Source of the DNA: Sphingopyxis macrogoltabida
GTDB taxonomy: Bacteria > Pseudomonadota > Alphaproteobacteria > Sphingomonadales > Sphingomonadaceae
DNA length: 64,000 nt
Reading direction: 5' to 3'
Assembly: GCF_001314325.1 (NCBI RefSeq)
Contig: NZ_CP009429.1
Span: forward strand, 2,852,501 to 2,916,500
A program made the position numbers and the translations under genes. The notes beneath the pieces are model-generated. The model was not told the origin of the DNA, ran no database searches, and saw only the letters and a program-made list of their open reading frames with translations. This document shows, one piece after another, positions 16,243 to 24,139 of this stretch; position 1 is the first letter of the stretch; every line of letters starts with the position of its first letter.

Positions 16243-16851
16243 TCAGGCCGCCGCGGCGGCAGGCGCCGCCACCGACCGGATTCCTGCGGCCGCGAGCCGC
16301 CCCAATGTCTGCGCATCGATATCGATCCGCAGGGCGACCAGCGCTCCTTCGCCCGCGCCCTGCGGGGCACCGAGCATCCGGCAGTCCCAGCCGAAGGTCT
16401 GGATCTTGCGGAACCAGCCGAGCTCGGCGACCCCGACATAGGCGGAGATCCCGTTCGACAGCGCGAAGTCGACGAGCCCAATGAGGAGCGCGTCGCGCGC
16501 CTCGCGCCGCATCGCAGCGCCGATGTCCGGCGACAGGCAGAAGCGGGTGATCTCGAGGATATCGTCGCCCTCGGGCATCTCGCCATCGACGAGCGCCGGA
16601 TAGAGGCTGCCGAGCAGCGATGGCCTCGTCGTCATAAGGAGCCGCGCCGAGGCGCGGTGCGCATTGTCGCGTCCGGCGACGAGGAGATAGGTCGCGTAAG
16701 CGTCATCGAACTGGTCGAGCTCGAATCGCCCTGCGAGAACGGGCACGTCCCATTTCAGAAGATCGATGAAGACGCGTTTACGCGCCTCGAACATCGAACG
16801 GAGCACCGCATGTTCGCGGGCACGGTTGGTCTGGTCGACGACTAATAGCAT
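16243..16851 (-). CDS. Acyl-homoserine-lactone synthase, LuxI family
   Basis: A 202-residue synthase that makes an acyl-homoserine-lactone from S-adenosylmethionine and an acyl carrier. Family features: the RKRVFIDLLKWDVP segment, the FDDAYATYLLV block with acidic and aromatic residues, ASARLL, EITRFCLSP and a YVGVAELGWFRKIQTFGW C-terminal region. The ATG at 16851 follows GGAGAGA; a longer in-frame extension to 16995 lacks family similarity. It is followed at 5 bases by the PhyH gene. The cognate luxR lies upstream in the same direction. Confidence 0.92.
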   Translation of the reverse strand: MLLVVDQTNRAREHAVLRSMFEARKRVFIDLLKWDVPVLAGRFELDQFDDAYATYLLVAGRDNAHRASARLLMTTRPSLLGSLYPALVDGEMPEGDDILEITRFCLSPDIGAAMRREARDALLIGLVDFALSNGISAYVGVAELGWFRKIQTFGWDCRMLGAPQGAGEGALVALRIDIDAQTLGRLAAAGIRSVAAPAAAAA

Positions 16852-17031
16852 GGTGTCTCTCCGGATCAGGGTGAAAGAGACAGACCAATTGAACCGCATT
16901 TCGGAGCGGCGCCATATCAAGAAATGGGGGTGTCGCAGTCGCGGCGCACGGAGCTCGGCGCAGTGCTCGGCGCGCGGCAAAGCCGCGGCCTGCAAAATCT
17001 GGATTCCCTACGTGAAGGCTTCGCGAAGGCT

Positions 17032-17772
17032 CTAACGGCCAGCAATATCGGTGAAACTGATCGTTCCGTCCCAGAGCGCCCGAATGGCGAGTACTGTTCT
17101 GCTCGGCGCGTCGTAGCGGCCGCGGGCATTGCGGAGATGCTCGACGACGGTCCCGGGACGGAGCGCGAGAATCTGCCCGATCGCCCAGTCGGATTTACCG
17201 CGCGCCGCCCAGATGACGATGTCGCGCTGGCGGTCGGTGAGCCGCGGACGGTTCGCCTCGGGGACAGGGCCCGCAATCTGGCGCGCAGCCTCGAACGCGA
17301 AGGGTCCGAACATGCCGGCAAAGGGAAGATCGCGAACCGTCGGCCCGCCGCGGTGCCAGGCAAAGGATACCGAGCCGTGCGCTTCGCCTGGCACGTGTGA
17401 GGGAATTGTAAGTCCATCGCGGATGCCGTGCCGGCGCGCTTCGCCAAGCACGAGATCATCGCCCGCGCGAACCGGCGTCCAGCGCGGCGCCTCTTGCCAC
17501 AGAAAGGCGGCGCTCGTGCGCTGGCTGGCGCGGTGAATGGGATCGGAGGGACCGAGGCGCTGCTCGTCGAAGCGCCTTGCCCAGCTATCAGGATAATTGT
17601 GAACGCGTATTCCCTGTCGGGGCGACAGCAGGAAATCGACATGGTGGCTAAGCGCAAAATAGTCGCAGCCCAGACGCGCGGCGGCAGCACCCATGAGGTC
17701 GAGCAGGCCCGCCTCGGTCCTTACCGTCATCACGTCGATCGCGAGCTCGCTCGCGGCGTCGAGAATGAACAT
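17032..17772 (-). CDS. LuxR-family quorum-sensing regulator
   Basis: A 246-residue regulator. The N-terminal autoinducer-binding domain is seen at about 10-160: CDYFALSHHVDF, NYPDSWARRFDEQRLGPSDPI, GISI-like GIRDGLTIPSHVPGEAHGSVSFAW. A GerE-type helix-turn-helix follows at about 180-240 (RLTDRQRDIVIWAARGKSDWAIGQIL, then TVVEHLRNARGRYDA). The ATG at 17772 places the expected N terminus. It precedes luxI by 180 bases in the same direction and should sense its product. Targets are unproven; the co-directional lasso genes are the obvious candidates. Confidence 0.9.
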   Translation of the reverse strand: MFILDAASELAIDVMTVRTEAGLLDLMGAAAARLGCDYFALSHHVDFLLSPRQGIRVHNYPDSWARRFDEQRLGPSDPIHRASQRTSAAFLWQEAPRWTPVRAGDDLVLGEARRHGIRDGLTIPSHVPGEAHGSVSFAWHRGGPTVRDLPFAGMFGPFAFEAARQIAGPVPEANRPRLTDRQRDIVIWAARGKSDWAIGQILALRPGTVVEHLRNARGRYDAPSRTVLAIRALWDGTISFTDIAGR

Positions 17773-17935
17773 TATGATCCATGACAATGCCGGTGAACGT
17801 CGCCAAGCCGAACATCTGGCACTGTTCCTTCGCCAAGAGCCCGCCGGCGGCGCCCACTCAATTAGGCACCGGCGAAGCGATGACATCACCGCTGGTCAAA
17901 GTGATCGGATGCACGTGAAAATGTGTAAGCGACGG

Positions 17936-17952
17936 ATATATTGCAAATATAT
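17936..17952. promoter_or_regulatory. Perfect 17-bp dyad upstream of luxR
   Basis: ATATATT-GCA-AATATAT has perfect 7-bp arms. It lies about 165 bases upstream of the luxR start and just past the stop of the DUF2493 gene, in the most AT-rich stretch of the interval. It could be part of the luxR promoter or an operator. It does not match a textbook lux box. Confidence 0.35.
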
Positions 17953-18009
17953 TCCGCAGAAACATCCAAATTGAGGATAGTTTTGGCGGCGCGCCCGCCA
18001 CGCATGCGC

Positions 18010-18942
18010 TCAGCCCGGTTTGCCGCGATGGTCCCACACCGGGATCCCGAGCTTCTTCGCCTTGTCGACAAGATTGTCCTGAATGCCCGTGCCTGCAAAC
18101 ACGATGACGCCCGCAGGGAAGGCTTCCAGCATCGCGTCGTTGCGCTTGAACGGTGCCGCCTTCTTGTGTTTTGCCCAGTCCGGGCGGAATGCGACCTGCG
18201 GCACGCTTCGGCTTTCCGCCCAGCAGGCCGCGGCACGTTCGGCGCCGGTCGGCGTCGCGCCGTGGAGCAGCACCATGTCGCTGTGCCGCGCACGCACCCG
18301 GTCGAGGACATCCCAGATCTTCCGGTGATCGCCTCGGTCGGCACCGCCGGTGAAGGCGATGCGCGTACCTTCGGGAAGCAGTGCGGCTGCCTTCGCGCGA
18401 AGTCTCGCGTCGAGAAAGTCCCGGCTGTCGATCAGCGCGGACGTCATGGCCTTTTGATTGCTTCGTGACCCCGTGCGCGGCAACCATGCCTTGCGCAACA
18501 GCAGACGGAATTGGTCGGCGGCGGCCTCGCGGAAAAATTCCATCGCGTCGCGCCGCTCGATAAGCGAGATGCCCTCGCGCGTTGCCCGCTCGAGTTCGAG
18601 CGAGCGGATCTCGCTGCCATCCTGCTCGCGTTGGAGCCGTCGCTGGGTCTGTTCATTGTCGTCGAGCTGCCGCTCGACCCGCTCGCCGGCACGGTGGAAG
18701 ATATTGACGAGATTCCAGAGAAGGTCGTCGAGATCGGGCTCGATCCGGGTCTCCACGAGACACCCCGCTAGCGCATCGAACATGTCGGCGATTGCACCCC
18801 TGGCAAGATGCGCATCGGGGAGCGGTCTCGGGTCGGGCTCATCCTCGAAGGGCCGATGACCGAAGAGCTGCATTTCCTGAAGCAGATAGGCCGTCGTTCC
18901 GGGTTCGGCTGGATGGTCGTGAGGGGTGGCGTCGCCGTGCAT
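18010..18942 (-). CDS. DUF2493 (YspA/SLOG-type nucleotide-binding) protein
   Basis: A 310-residue protein. The N-terminal 150 residues are helical (LERATREGISLIERRDAMEFF). The C-terminal part, about 190-310, is a DUF2493 Rossmann-like domain: TRIAFTGGADRGDHRKIWDVLDRV, MVLLHGATPTGAERAAACWA, PDWAKHKKAAPFKRNDAML, VIVFAGTGIQDNLVDKAKKLGIPV. The GGADRGD and HGAxPTGAE motifs are the predicted nucleotide-binding sites. Such genes recur on sphingomonad plasmids and integrative elements beside toprim, strawberry-notch and parB genes, as here. The function is unknown; SLOG proteins may sense nucleotides. Confidence 0.8.
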   Translation of the reverse strand: MHGDATPHDHPAEPGTTAYLLQEMQLFGHRPFEDEPDPRPLPDAHLARGAIADMFDALAGCLVETRIEPDLDDLLWNLVNIFHRAGERVERQLDDNEQTQRRLQREQDGSEIRSLELERATREGISLIERRDAMEFFREAAADQFRLLLRKAWLPRTGSRSNQKAMTSALIDSRDFLDARLRAKAAALLPEGTRIAFTGGADRGDHRKIWDVLDRVRARHSDMVLLHGATPTGAERAAACWAESRSVPQVAFRPDWAKHKKAAPFKRNDAMLEAFPAGVIVFAGTGIQDNLVDKAKKLGIPVWDHRGKPG

Positions 18943-19251
18943 GATGGATCTCCGTCTGATTGTGCCGCGCCTCGCGCGGCCTTCGTGGCGACGGCCCGCG
19001 GCATGCGGGGTGGGCCCGCATCGCGGCAGGCCGCGACCGGAGCGCAGCGGAGGATGGCGGGCGCGCGGCTATTTTGTTTCGCGATGCAAAGGGGCCGCGA
19101 GGCCCCGGCGGAAAATAGCCGCGCGACCGCCATTGCGGTCCCGCTCCGCCTGCCGCAGTCGCCCTCTAACGAAGGCCGGGCGCGCGCCCGGCAGCGGGTG
19201 GCATACGCGACCGCCTGCCGCCCCCTGTCCCTTCCGGCCAGTCCAAGGCGA
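18943..19251. other. 309-base untranslated interval with strong secondary structure
   Basis: No gene supported. It separates toprim from DUF2493 in the leftward run and holds the nested hairpin at 19062-19125, plus further GC-rich short palindromes. It may be a 5' leader or a processing/termination region. Confidence 0.5.
19062..19125. repeat. Nested inverted repeat (14-bp arms enclosing a GCGA hairpin)
   Basis: CGCGCGGCTATTTT (19062-19075) is perfectly inverted at 19112-19125. Inside it, GGGGCC-GCGA-GGCCCC (19091-19106) forms a second perfect hairpin with a stable GNRA-type loop. The structure can fold in either RNA strand or as a cruciform. It lies upstream of the DUF2493 gene. Confidence 0.65.
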
Positions 19252-20283
19252 TCAGAGAAGCTTCAATCGATCGGAAGGAACAAGCTGGCTGCGAAGCGAG
19301 GCCGCCAACGCGGCGCGGCCCACGGTCCTGAGGTCGCCGTTGAAGTCGCCATGCCGGGGTTCGAGCGGCCAAACGTCGATGCCGCATCGTGACGCGCGCT
19401 CGCTGAGCGTCGACAGCGCAGCGTCGCCGGCGGGATCATCGTCGCGCGCGACATAGAGCCGCTTCAGCATATCGGGAAACGTGATGGCGGCAAGATGCGC
19501 GCCCGAGAGCCCCGAGATCATCGGGAGGGCCGGCATGACCTGACGCAAGGACAGGATGGTCTCAATGCCCTCGCCTGCCGCCATGACCGTTCCCGACGCC
19601 CCGAAACGGACGCCATTGCCGAGGAGATGCCCGATAGCGCGTCGCGGATAGGCGATCGGCGCCTTGTCGGCGCTTTCGGGGTCGAGCCAGGTCCGATGGA
19701 CGCCCATGACCGTCCCGGCGAGGTCGGTCACCGCCGCGATCATCGCCGGCCACGCCGGTCGCCCTCCGGGTGCATCGTCGATCGAGGCCCGGTAGAAGCA
19801 ATGCGGATGAAAGCGCAGCGGATAATCCGGAAGGAGCTCGGTGATCGATCGTCCCACAAGATAGGCCTCACCGAGACTGGCCTTCAATGGCTTGGTCGCC
19901 GCCAGCAGCCGCCGCGCCGACTCCGGTGACCCGGTGGGAGCTTTTGTGGGTGCGGGGTTTCGCGGTGCCTCGGGCGGCGGCGGCATGCTTAGAAACCGCC
20001 GTGCTTCCTCGAGGGTCTCACGAAATGCCGTATGGCCGCAGCTCGCGGCGATGACGTCGAGGAGATCGCCATGATCGCCGCTCGCAGCGTCGGTCCATTT
20101 CCCGGGGGCGCCGCCATTGGCACTGGAAGCAAGCCGCACATAGAGGCTTCGCCCCGGAGAATTGCTGATGTCGCCGACCATCCAGTAATGGCCTTCGCGG
20201 CGCCCGTTGGAGAGATAACGACGGCACACCGCCTCGGCATTCTCCCCGAGACGGCGCGCAACTTCGGATGCTGGACTGGACAT
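19252..20283 (-). CDS. Toprim-domain protein of mobile elements (primase-like)
   Basis: A 343-residue protein. The first 90 residues resemble a zinc-less primase N-terminal region (EAVCRRYLSNGRREGHYWMVGD, WTDAASGDHGDLLDVIA). A toprim fold follows in the C-terminal half, with Glu in MAAGEGIETILSLRQ and the Asp pair in LYVARDDDPAGDAA. It probably binds DNA and metal in plasmid or element replication. Start at 20283 (MSSPASEVARRLG); upstream in-frame sequence overlaps the strawberry-notch gene and is not similar to the family. Confidence 0.82.
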   Translation of the reverse strand: MSSPASEVARRLGENAEAVCRRYLSNGRREGHYWMVGDISNSPGRSLYVRLASSANGGAPGKWTDAASGDHGDLLDVIAASCGHTAFRETLEEARRFLSMPPPPEAPRNPAPTKAPTGSPESARRLLAATKPLKASLGEAYLVGRSITELLPDYPLRFHPHCFYRASIDDAPGGRPAWPAMIAAVTDLAGTVMGVHRTWLDPESADKAPIAYPRRAIGHLLGNGVRFGASGTVMAAGEGIETILSLRQVMPALPMISGLSGAHLAAITFPDMLKRLYVARDDDPAGDAALSTLSERASRCGIDVWPLEPRHGDFNGDLRTVGRAALAASLRSQLVPSDRLKLL

Positions 20284-20294
20284 GCGGGGCTCCT

Positions 20295-22089
20295 TCAGGC
20301 GGCCTTGCGATCGGCGACCCGCACAATCGGAAACCGATCGACGAGCGCAGCGAACACATCGGCGCCAGCAGCCCCTGCCGGCACGTAGAGCCTCAGTTTC
20401 CACGAGACGATCTCGGAGATCAAGCCCATAGCCTTCAGCCGCTCGACGCCGAGATCGTTGAAGCCCGTAAGCTCGACGCGCCAGTCGTTCATCGCGCGCA
20501 CCCGACGGACTATTTGCCCCTCCGCGAGCGACAGCACGACGTCGCCCGACTGCACCATGCGCCAGGCGTCGGCGACCGGCAGCTTTGCCGGCGCCTCGCC
20601 TGTCACGGCTGCGGCCCATGCCGGAGAGACCTTGCGACCGATCAGCCGCTCGCCCGCATCGGTCTGCAGCCGGTAGACTCGCGTGGACTCCTTCGGCAGC
20701 CGCTTCCAGATCGGCAGCAACAGGCCCGCGACCATGTGCAGCGTCGAATGCTCAAACTCGGGAAGCTCGCCGAGTTCCTTCGTCCACGCCGCAGCGAAAC
20801 TGTCCTCGGAACACTTCTCCCAATTCGTGCCCTCATAATCGTCGGCGAGCATATGCAGTCGCTCGAGCGGCCGCTGCAGACGGATGCGCCGATGCACCGC
20901 GCCATCGTCATCGATGATGCTGCGCGCTCGCGACTTCATTGCTGCCCGGCAAGATCGGCTGTTCAAGACGAGAACGCCCATGCCCGTGGCCGCGACCTCT
21001 AGGGCATCGGCAAGGCTGATCGGAGACACCCGGTCCTTGCGCTGGATCGTGAGGAGCTGGGTCACCGCGCCGGTTCCGGGATGGGTGTAAATCGTCTCGC
21101 GTGCGGCGACCGTGAAGCTTTCGGCACGCAGCGTTTCGAGACCCATCTCATATGTCCCAGACGCGATTGCCCCCTCGATCCGCTGCGACAACAGACCCTC
21201 GAACACCTCGAACAGGATGTTCTGCAGGTCGATCTTCAGCGCGAGCATGCGGTTAAGGAAGGTGGTGATCGGCGGAAGCTCATCTTTGAGACCGCCATCG
21301 TCGAGGAGCGAGAGTCCCGTCGCCGCTTCGAATGTGAGCAGCGAGCAGCCATCGACCTTGCCGTCGGCGAGCAGGCCGTAGAGCTGACGGAGCGCATCGC
21401 GGGCATAGTGCGATTCCAGATTGTCGAGCGGACGGAACATATTCTGCCCGCCGGTCTGCCGCTGCCCGCGCGTGATTGCACCCAGCGTGTCGAGCCGCCG
21501 CGCGATCGTCGAGATGAACCTCTTTTGCGCCTTCACATCGGTCGAGACGGGACGGAAGAGCGGGGGCTGCTTCTGGTTGGTGCGATTGGTGCGCCCGAAG
21601 CCCTGGATCGCGGTGTCGGCCTTCCAGCCCGCCTCGAGCAGATAATGGATGCGCCGCCGCTGGTTCTTCACGCCAAGATCGGCATGATAGGATCGCCCGG
21701 TCCCGCCGGCTTCAGAGAAGATGAGGATGCGCTTCTCGTCATCCATGAAAGCATGCGTCTCGCCGAGGTTCGCGCTGCCCGGACGGTTCTGCACCGCGAA
21801 GCGCACCGGCTCCCCTTCCCCGCCGACGGGCACGATCCGCCGCGATCGCCCCGTGACCTCAGCAACCTGTTCGGTCCCGAAATGCTGCACGATCTGGTCG
21901 AGCGCACCCGGAACTGGGGGCAGCGATGCGAGCTTTTCGATCATGGCGTCGCGGTGGCGAGCGGCCTCGCGGTTGACGACCGGGTTGCCATCGCCATCGA
22001 ACACCGGCCGCGACGACAGATTGCCGTCGCTGTCCTCGCAAGGCTCATAGAGCTGCACGGGAAAGCTGTGCGCCAGATAGTCGAGGACA
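20295..22089 (-). pseudogene. Strawberry-notch-like protein, C-terminal half (split by RIT element)
   Basis: This is about 598 residues of the C-terminal part of a strawberry-notch-like (SNO) methylase-helicase: helicase C-terminal motifs (HAFMDDEKRILIFSEAGGTGRSYHAD, WKADTAIQGFGRTNRTNQ) followed by the SNO C domain. The other half lies at 25808-28372, and the break falls after the codons for EYV. The left inverted repeat of the RIT element adds an ATG and 20 residues in frame, so the half can be read as one frame from 22157. Whether that chimera is made or useful is unknown. Confidence 0.88.
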
Positions 22090-22174
22090 TATTCTTTGCA
22101 GTCGCAGTTTATGTCGAGCGTGGCGGCGGTAGGCGCAGGTTTCCTTCGGTTTTCCATGATTTCACTCCAGATAA
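22090..22174 (+). repeat. Left terminal inverted repeat of the RIT element
   Basis: 85 bases, identical to the inverse of 25702-25786. It starts TATTCTTTGCAGTCGCAG and ends CACTCCAGATAA. Read outward (minus strand) it contains GGAGTG then an ATG and 20 codons open into the flanking gene. Confidence 0.95.
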
Positions 22175-22205
22175 TATGAGTGCCAGGGGGTTGTCCGGAG
22201 ACGGG

Positions 22206-23210
22206 CTAGGCCCGCCTTCGAACGTCGGTGAGCATCGTGATCAGGGCATCGGATGGCGGCTTGAAGCGCCCGGGCTTGATGGCAGGAGCGCCGTGCGCCG
22301 CGAGAATCTGCAGCTTCTCCTCGGGATCGGCGCGCAAATAGGTCTCGGTGCTCTGGATGCTGGCATGGCCGAGCCACAATGCGACTTTGCGAATGTCCCC
22401 TGTCGCCGCGAGCGTGTGCATTGCGCAGGAGTGGCGCAGCACGTGCGGTGTTACGCGCTTGCCAAGGATCGACGGCTGCTTCTCTGCCGCGCGCTTGACG
22501 TGCTCCGCCAAACGGAACGCAAATCCGTCGCGGGTCATGGGTTGCCCGCTGGCATTGAGGAATATCTCGGCAGCTTGCGCATCGGGGCGGATCGCAAGCC
22601 ACGCGCGCAATGCGAACTGAGTCTCCTTCCAGAGCGGGAGGACCCGTTCACGCCGTCCCTTGCCCATGATGTGCACGGTGGACAGGAAGCGGTCCGGGAA
22701 ATCGCGCAGTTGTAGCGTTACGAGTTCCGACACCCTCAGCCCGCCAGCATAGGCCAGATGCAGCATTGCGCGATCGCGGGTGCCAAGGCGTGTCCGGGGA
22801 TCCGGGGCGTCGAGCAAAGCCTTGATCTCTGCCCGGTCGAGGTAGTCGATCAGCGCCTTGTCGGTCTTCTTGGTAGGGATCGATCTGACGCGAAGGGCCT
22901 GATCCAGGCAGGCCGGAATACGATACTCGATGTAGCGGAAGAAGGACCGGATCGCGGCGAGCCTGCCATTGCGGGTCCGAACACAGCTGCCGCGACCGTT
23001 CTCGACATGGTCAAGGAAGGCCATGATCATGTCGGTGCCGAGATCCTCGATCTCGAGATCGGTCGGCCGACGCTTCAGCCGATCGGCAGCGAACTGGACC
23101 AGGAGGACAAAGCAGTTGGCATAGGTCTTCACCGTGTGCGGACTGACAGCACGTTCGCGCGGCAGATGTTCACGCAGGTAGATCGAGAGGTGCGGAGCGA
23201 GTGCCGTCAT
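22206..23210 (-). CDS. ritC: RIT tyrosine recombinase C
   Basis: A 334-residue phage-integrase-family recombinase, third of the trio. The SAM-like core-binding domain occupies about 1-100. Catalytic residues visible: Arg in GGLRVSEL, His-x-x-Arg in HVLRHSCAMH, His in LGHASIQST and the nucleophile Tyr in TETYLRAD. The start at 23210 overlaps the ritB stop (ATGA); the longer in-frame start at 23288 would lie inside ritB. It acts with A and B to move the element. The division of labour among the three is not established. Confidence 0.9.
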   Translation of the reverse strand: MTALAPHLSIYLREHLPRERAVSPHTVKTYANCFVLLVQFAADRLKRRPTDLEIEDLGTDMIMAFLDHVENGRGSCVRTRNGRLAAIRSFFRYIEYRIPACLDQALRVRSIPTKKTDKALIDYLDRAEIKALLDAPDPRTRLGTRDRAMLHLAYAGGLRVSELVTLQLRDFPDRFLSTVHIMGKGRRERVLPLWKETQFALRAWLAIRPDAQAAEIFLNASGQPMTRDGFAFRLAEHVKRAAEKQPSILGKRVTPHVLRHSCAMHTLAATGDIRKVALWLGHASIQSTETYLRADPEEKLQILAAHGAPAIKPGRFKPPSDALITMLTDVRRRA

Positions 23211-24139
23211 GCCGCTTCTCCCCGGTAAAGTTGCTCGCTGGCGACAGCGATATCGCGCAGCAGCACCGGAGTGGCCTCGAGATACCAATAGGTGTTGGCG
23301 ACCGACGCATGCCCCAGATATACGCTGAGTCCGGCCATGTGGTGTGCGATGGCTTCCCTGTCGCGCGGACAGGACTCAAGGGAACGCACGGCGAAAGTGT
23401 GCCGCAGGTCGTGTAACCGCATCCCGGCCGTTCCGGTCGGTCCGCGGTATCCGAGCTGCCGGGCCAGCCTGACGAACACCACGTGGGCGCGCACCTTGTG
23501 TGGTGCTCTCCCCCGAATGGTCACGAACAGGTCATTGCCCGTGGCGCCAAGCCTTGCTCGGGTGGCGAGATATGCTTCGAGCGCCTGACGGGTCGATGGC
23601 TGCAAGGTAATCAGCCGCTGCTTGCCGAACTTGCCGTTGCGGACGATCAGGCCATCCTCGACCAGATCGTTGCATTGAAGAGCGAGGGCCTCGGAAATCC
23701 GGAGACCTGTCGCCGCCAGCAGGCCGAACAGATAATGATACGTGTACGGGCTGATCGTGCCTTGGGGCGCAACGTCCAATACCGCGGTCATGATCGCCCG
23801 GACCTGTTCCGGTTCGATGATGGTCGGGGTCGGGCGTGGCCGCTTGCCCCGACCGAAGACGCCCGCAGGCGGAACCTCGTGAGCTGGATCTTCAGCATGA
23901 GCGAAAAGGCTGAAGTTACGTACGGCGTCGAACCTATGGCGGGCCACGTTCTGCGAGCTTGCCGTGTGGCACCAGTCGTAAATGCGCTGCACTTGGGTGT
24001 GCCGGTCACCGGCGCGGCCGGCGAAATCGGCGTATTGGCGCAGCAAGCGTTCCTGTTCGGAGAACTTCCGTCCCAAGCTGCGATGGAGCGAGACGTATCT
24101 GGAAATGTGCATGTTCAGCATGACGGTTCTCCCGGCCAT
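23207..24139 (-). CDS. ritB: RIT tyrosine recombinase B
   Basis: A 310-residue recombinase, second of the trio. Catalytic motifs: Arg in TGLRISEALALQ, His-x-x-Arg in HDLRHTFAVRS, His in LGHASVANTY and Tyr in the same segment (NTYWYLE). The first ATG is used here; a second at 24121 (MLNMHISRYV) would give a shorter overlap with ritA and is equally possible. It is translated in an overlapping frame with both neighbours. Confidence 0.9.
   Translation of the reverse strand: MAGRTVMLNMHISRYVSLHRSLGRKFSEQERLLRQYADFAGRAGDRHTQVQRIYDWCHTASSQNVARHRFDAVRNFSLFAHAEDPAHEVPPAGVFGRGKRPRPTPTIIEPEQVRAIMTAVLDVAPQGTISPYTYHYLFGLLAATGLRISEALALQCNDLVEDGLIVRNGKFGKQRLITLQPSTRQALEAYLATRARLGATGNDLFVTIRGRAPHKVRAHVVFVRLARQLGYRGPTGTAGMRLHDLRHTFAVRSLESCPRDREAIAHHMAGLSVYLGHASVANTYWYLEATPVLLRDIAVASEQLYRGEAA

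Noticed and set aside
14727..16586. Single 619-codon minus-strand frame covering gntR and parts of phyH and luxI
   Set aside because: Only the last 206 codons (gntR) carry family features. Upstream it is out of frame with phyH and luxI, which are clear genes.
16852..17031. A classical lux box between luxR and luxI
   Set aside because: I looked for an approximately 20-bp dyad of the ACCTGN-type and found none that I could defend.
21081..22715. Long plus-strand open frame (544 codons) across the helicase half and RIT end
   Set aside because: It crosses the RIT junction and runs opposite two well-supported genes, so it cannot be an old gene.
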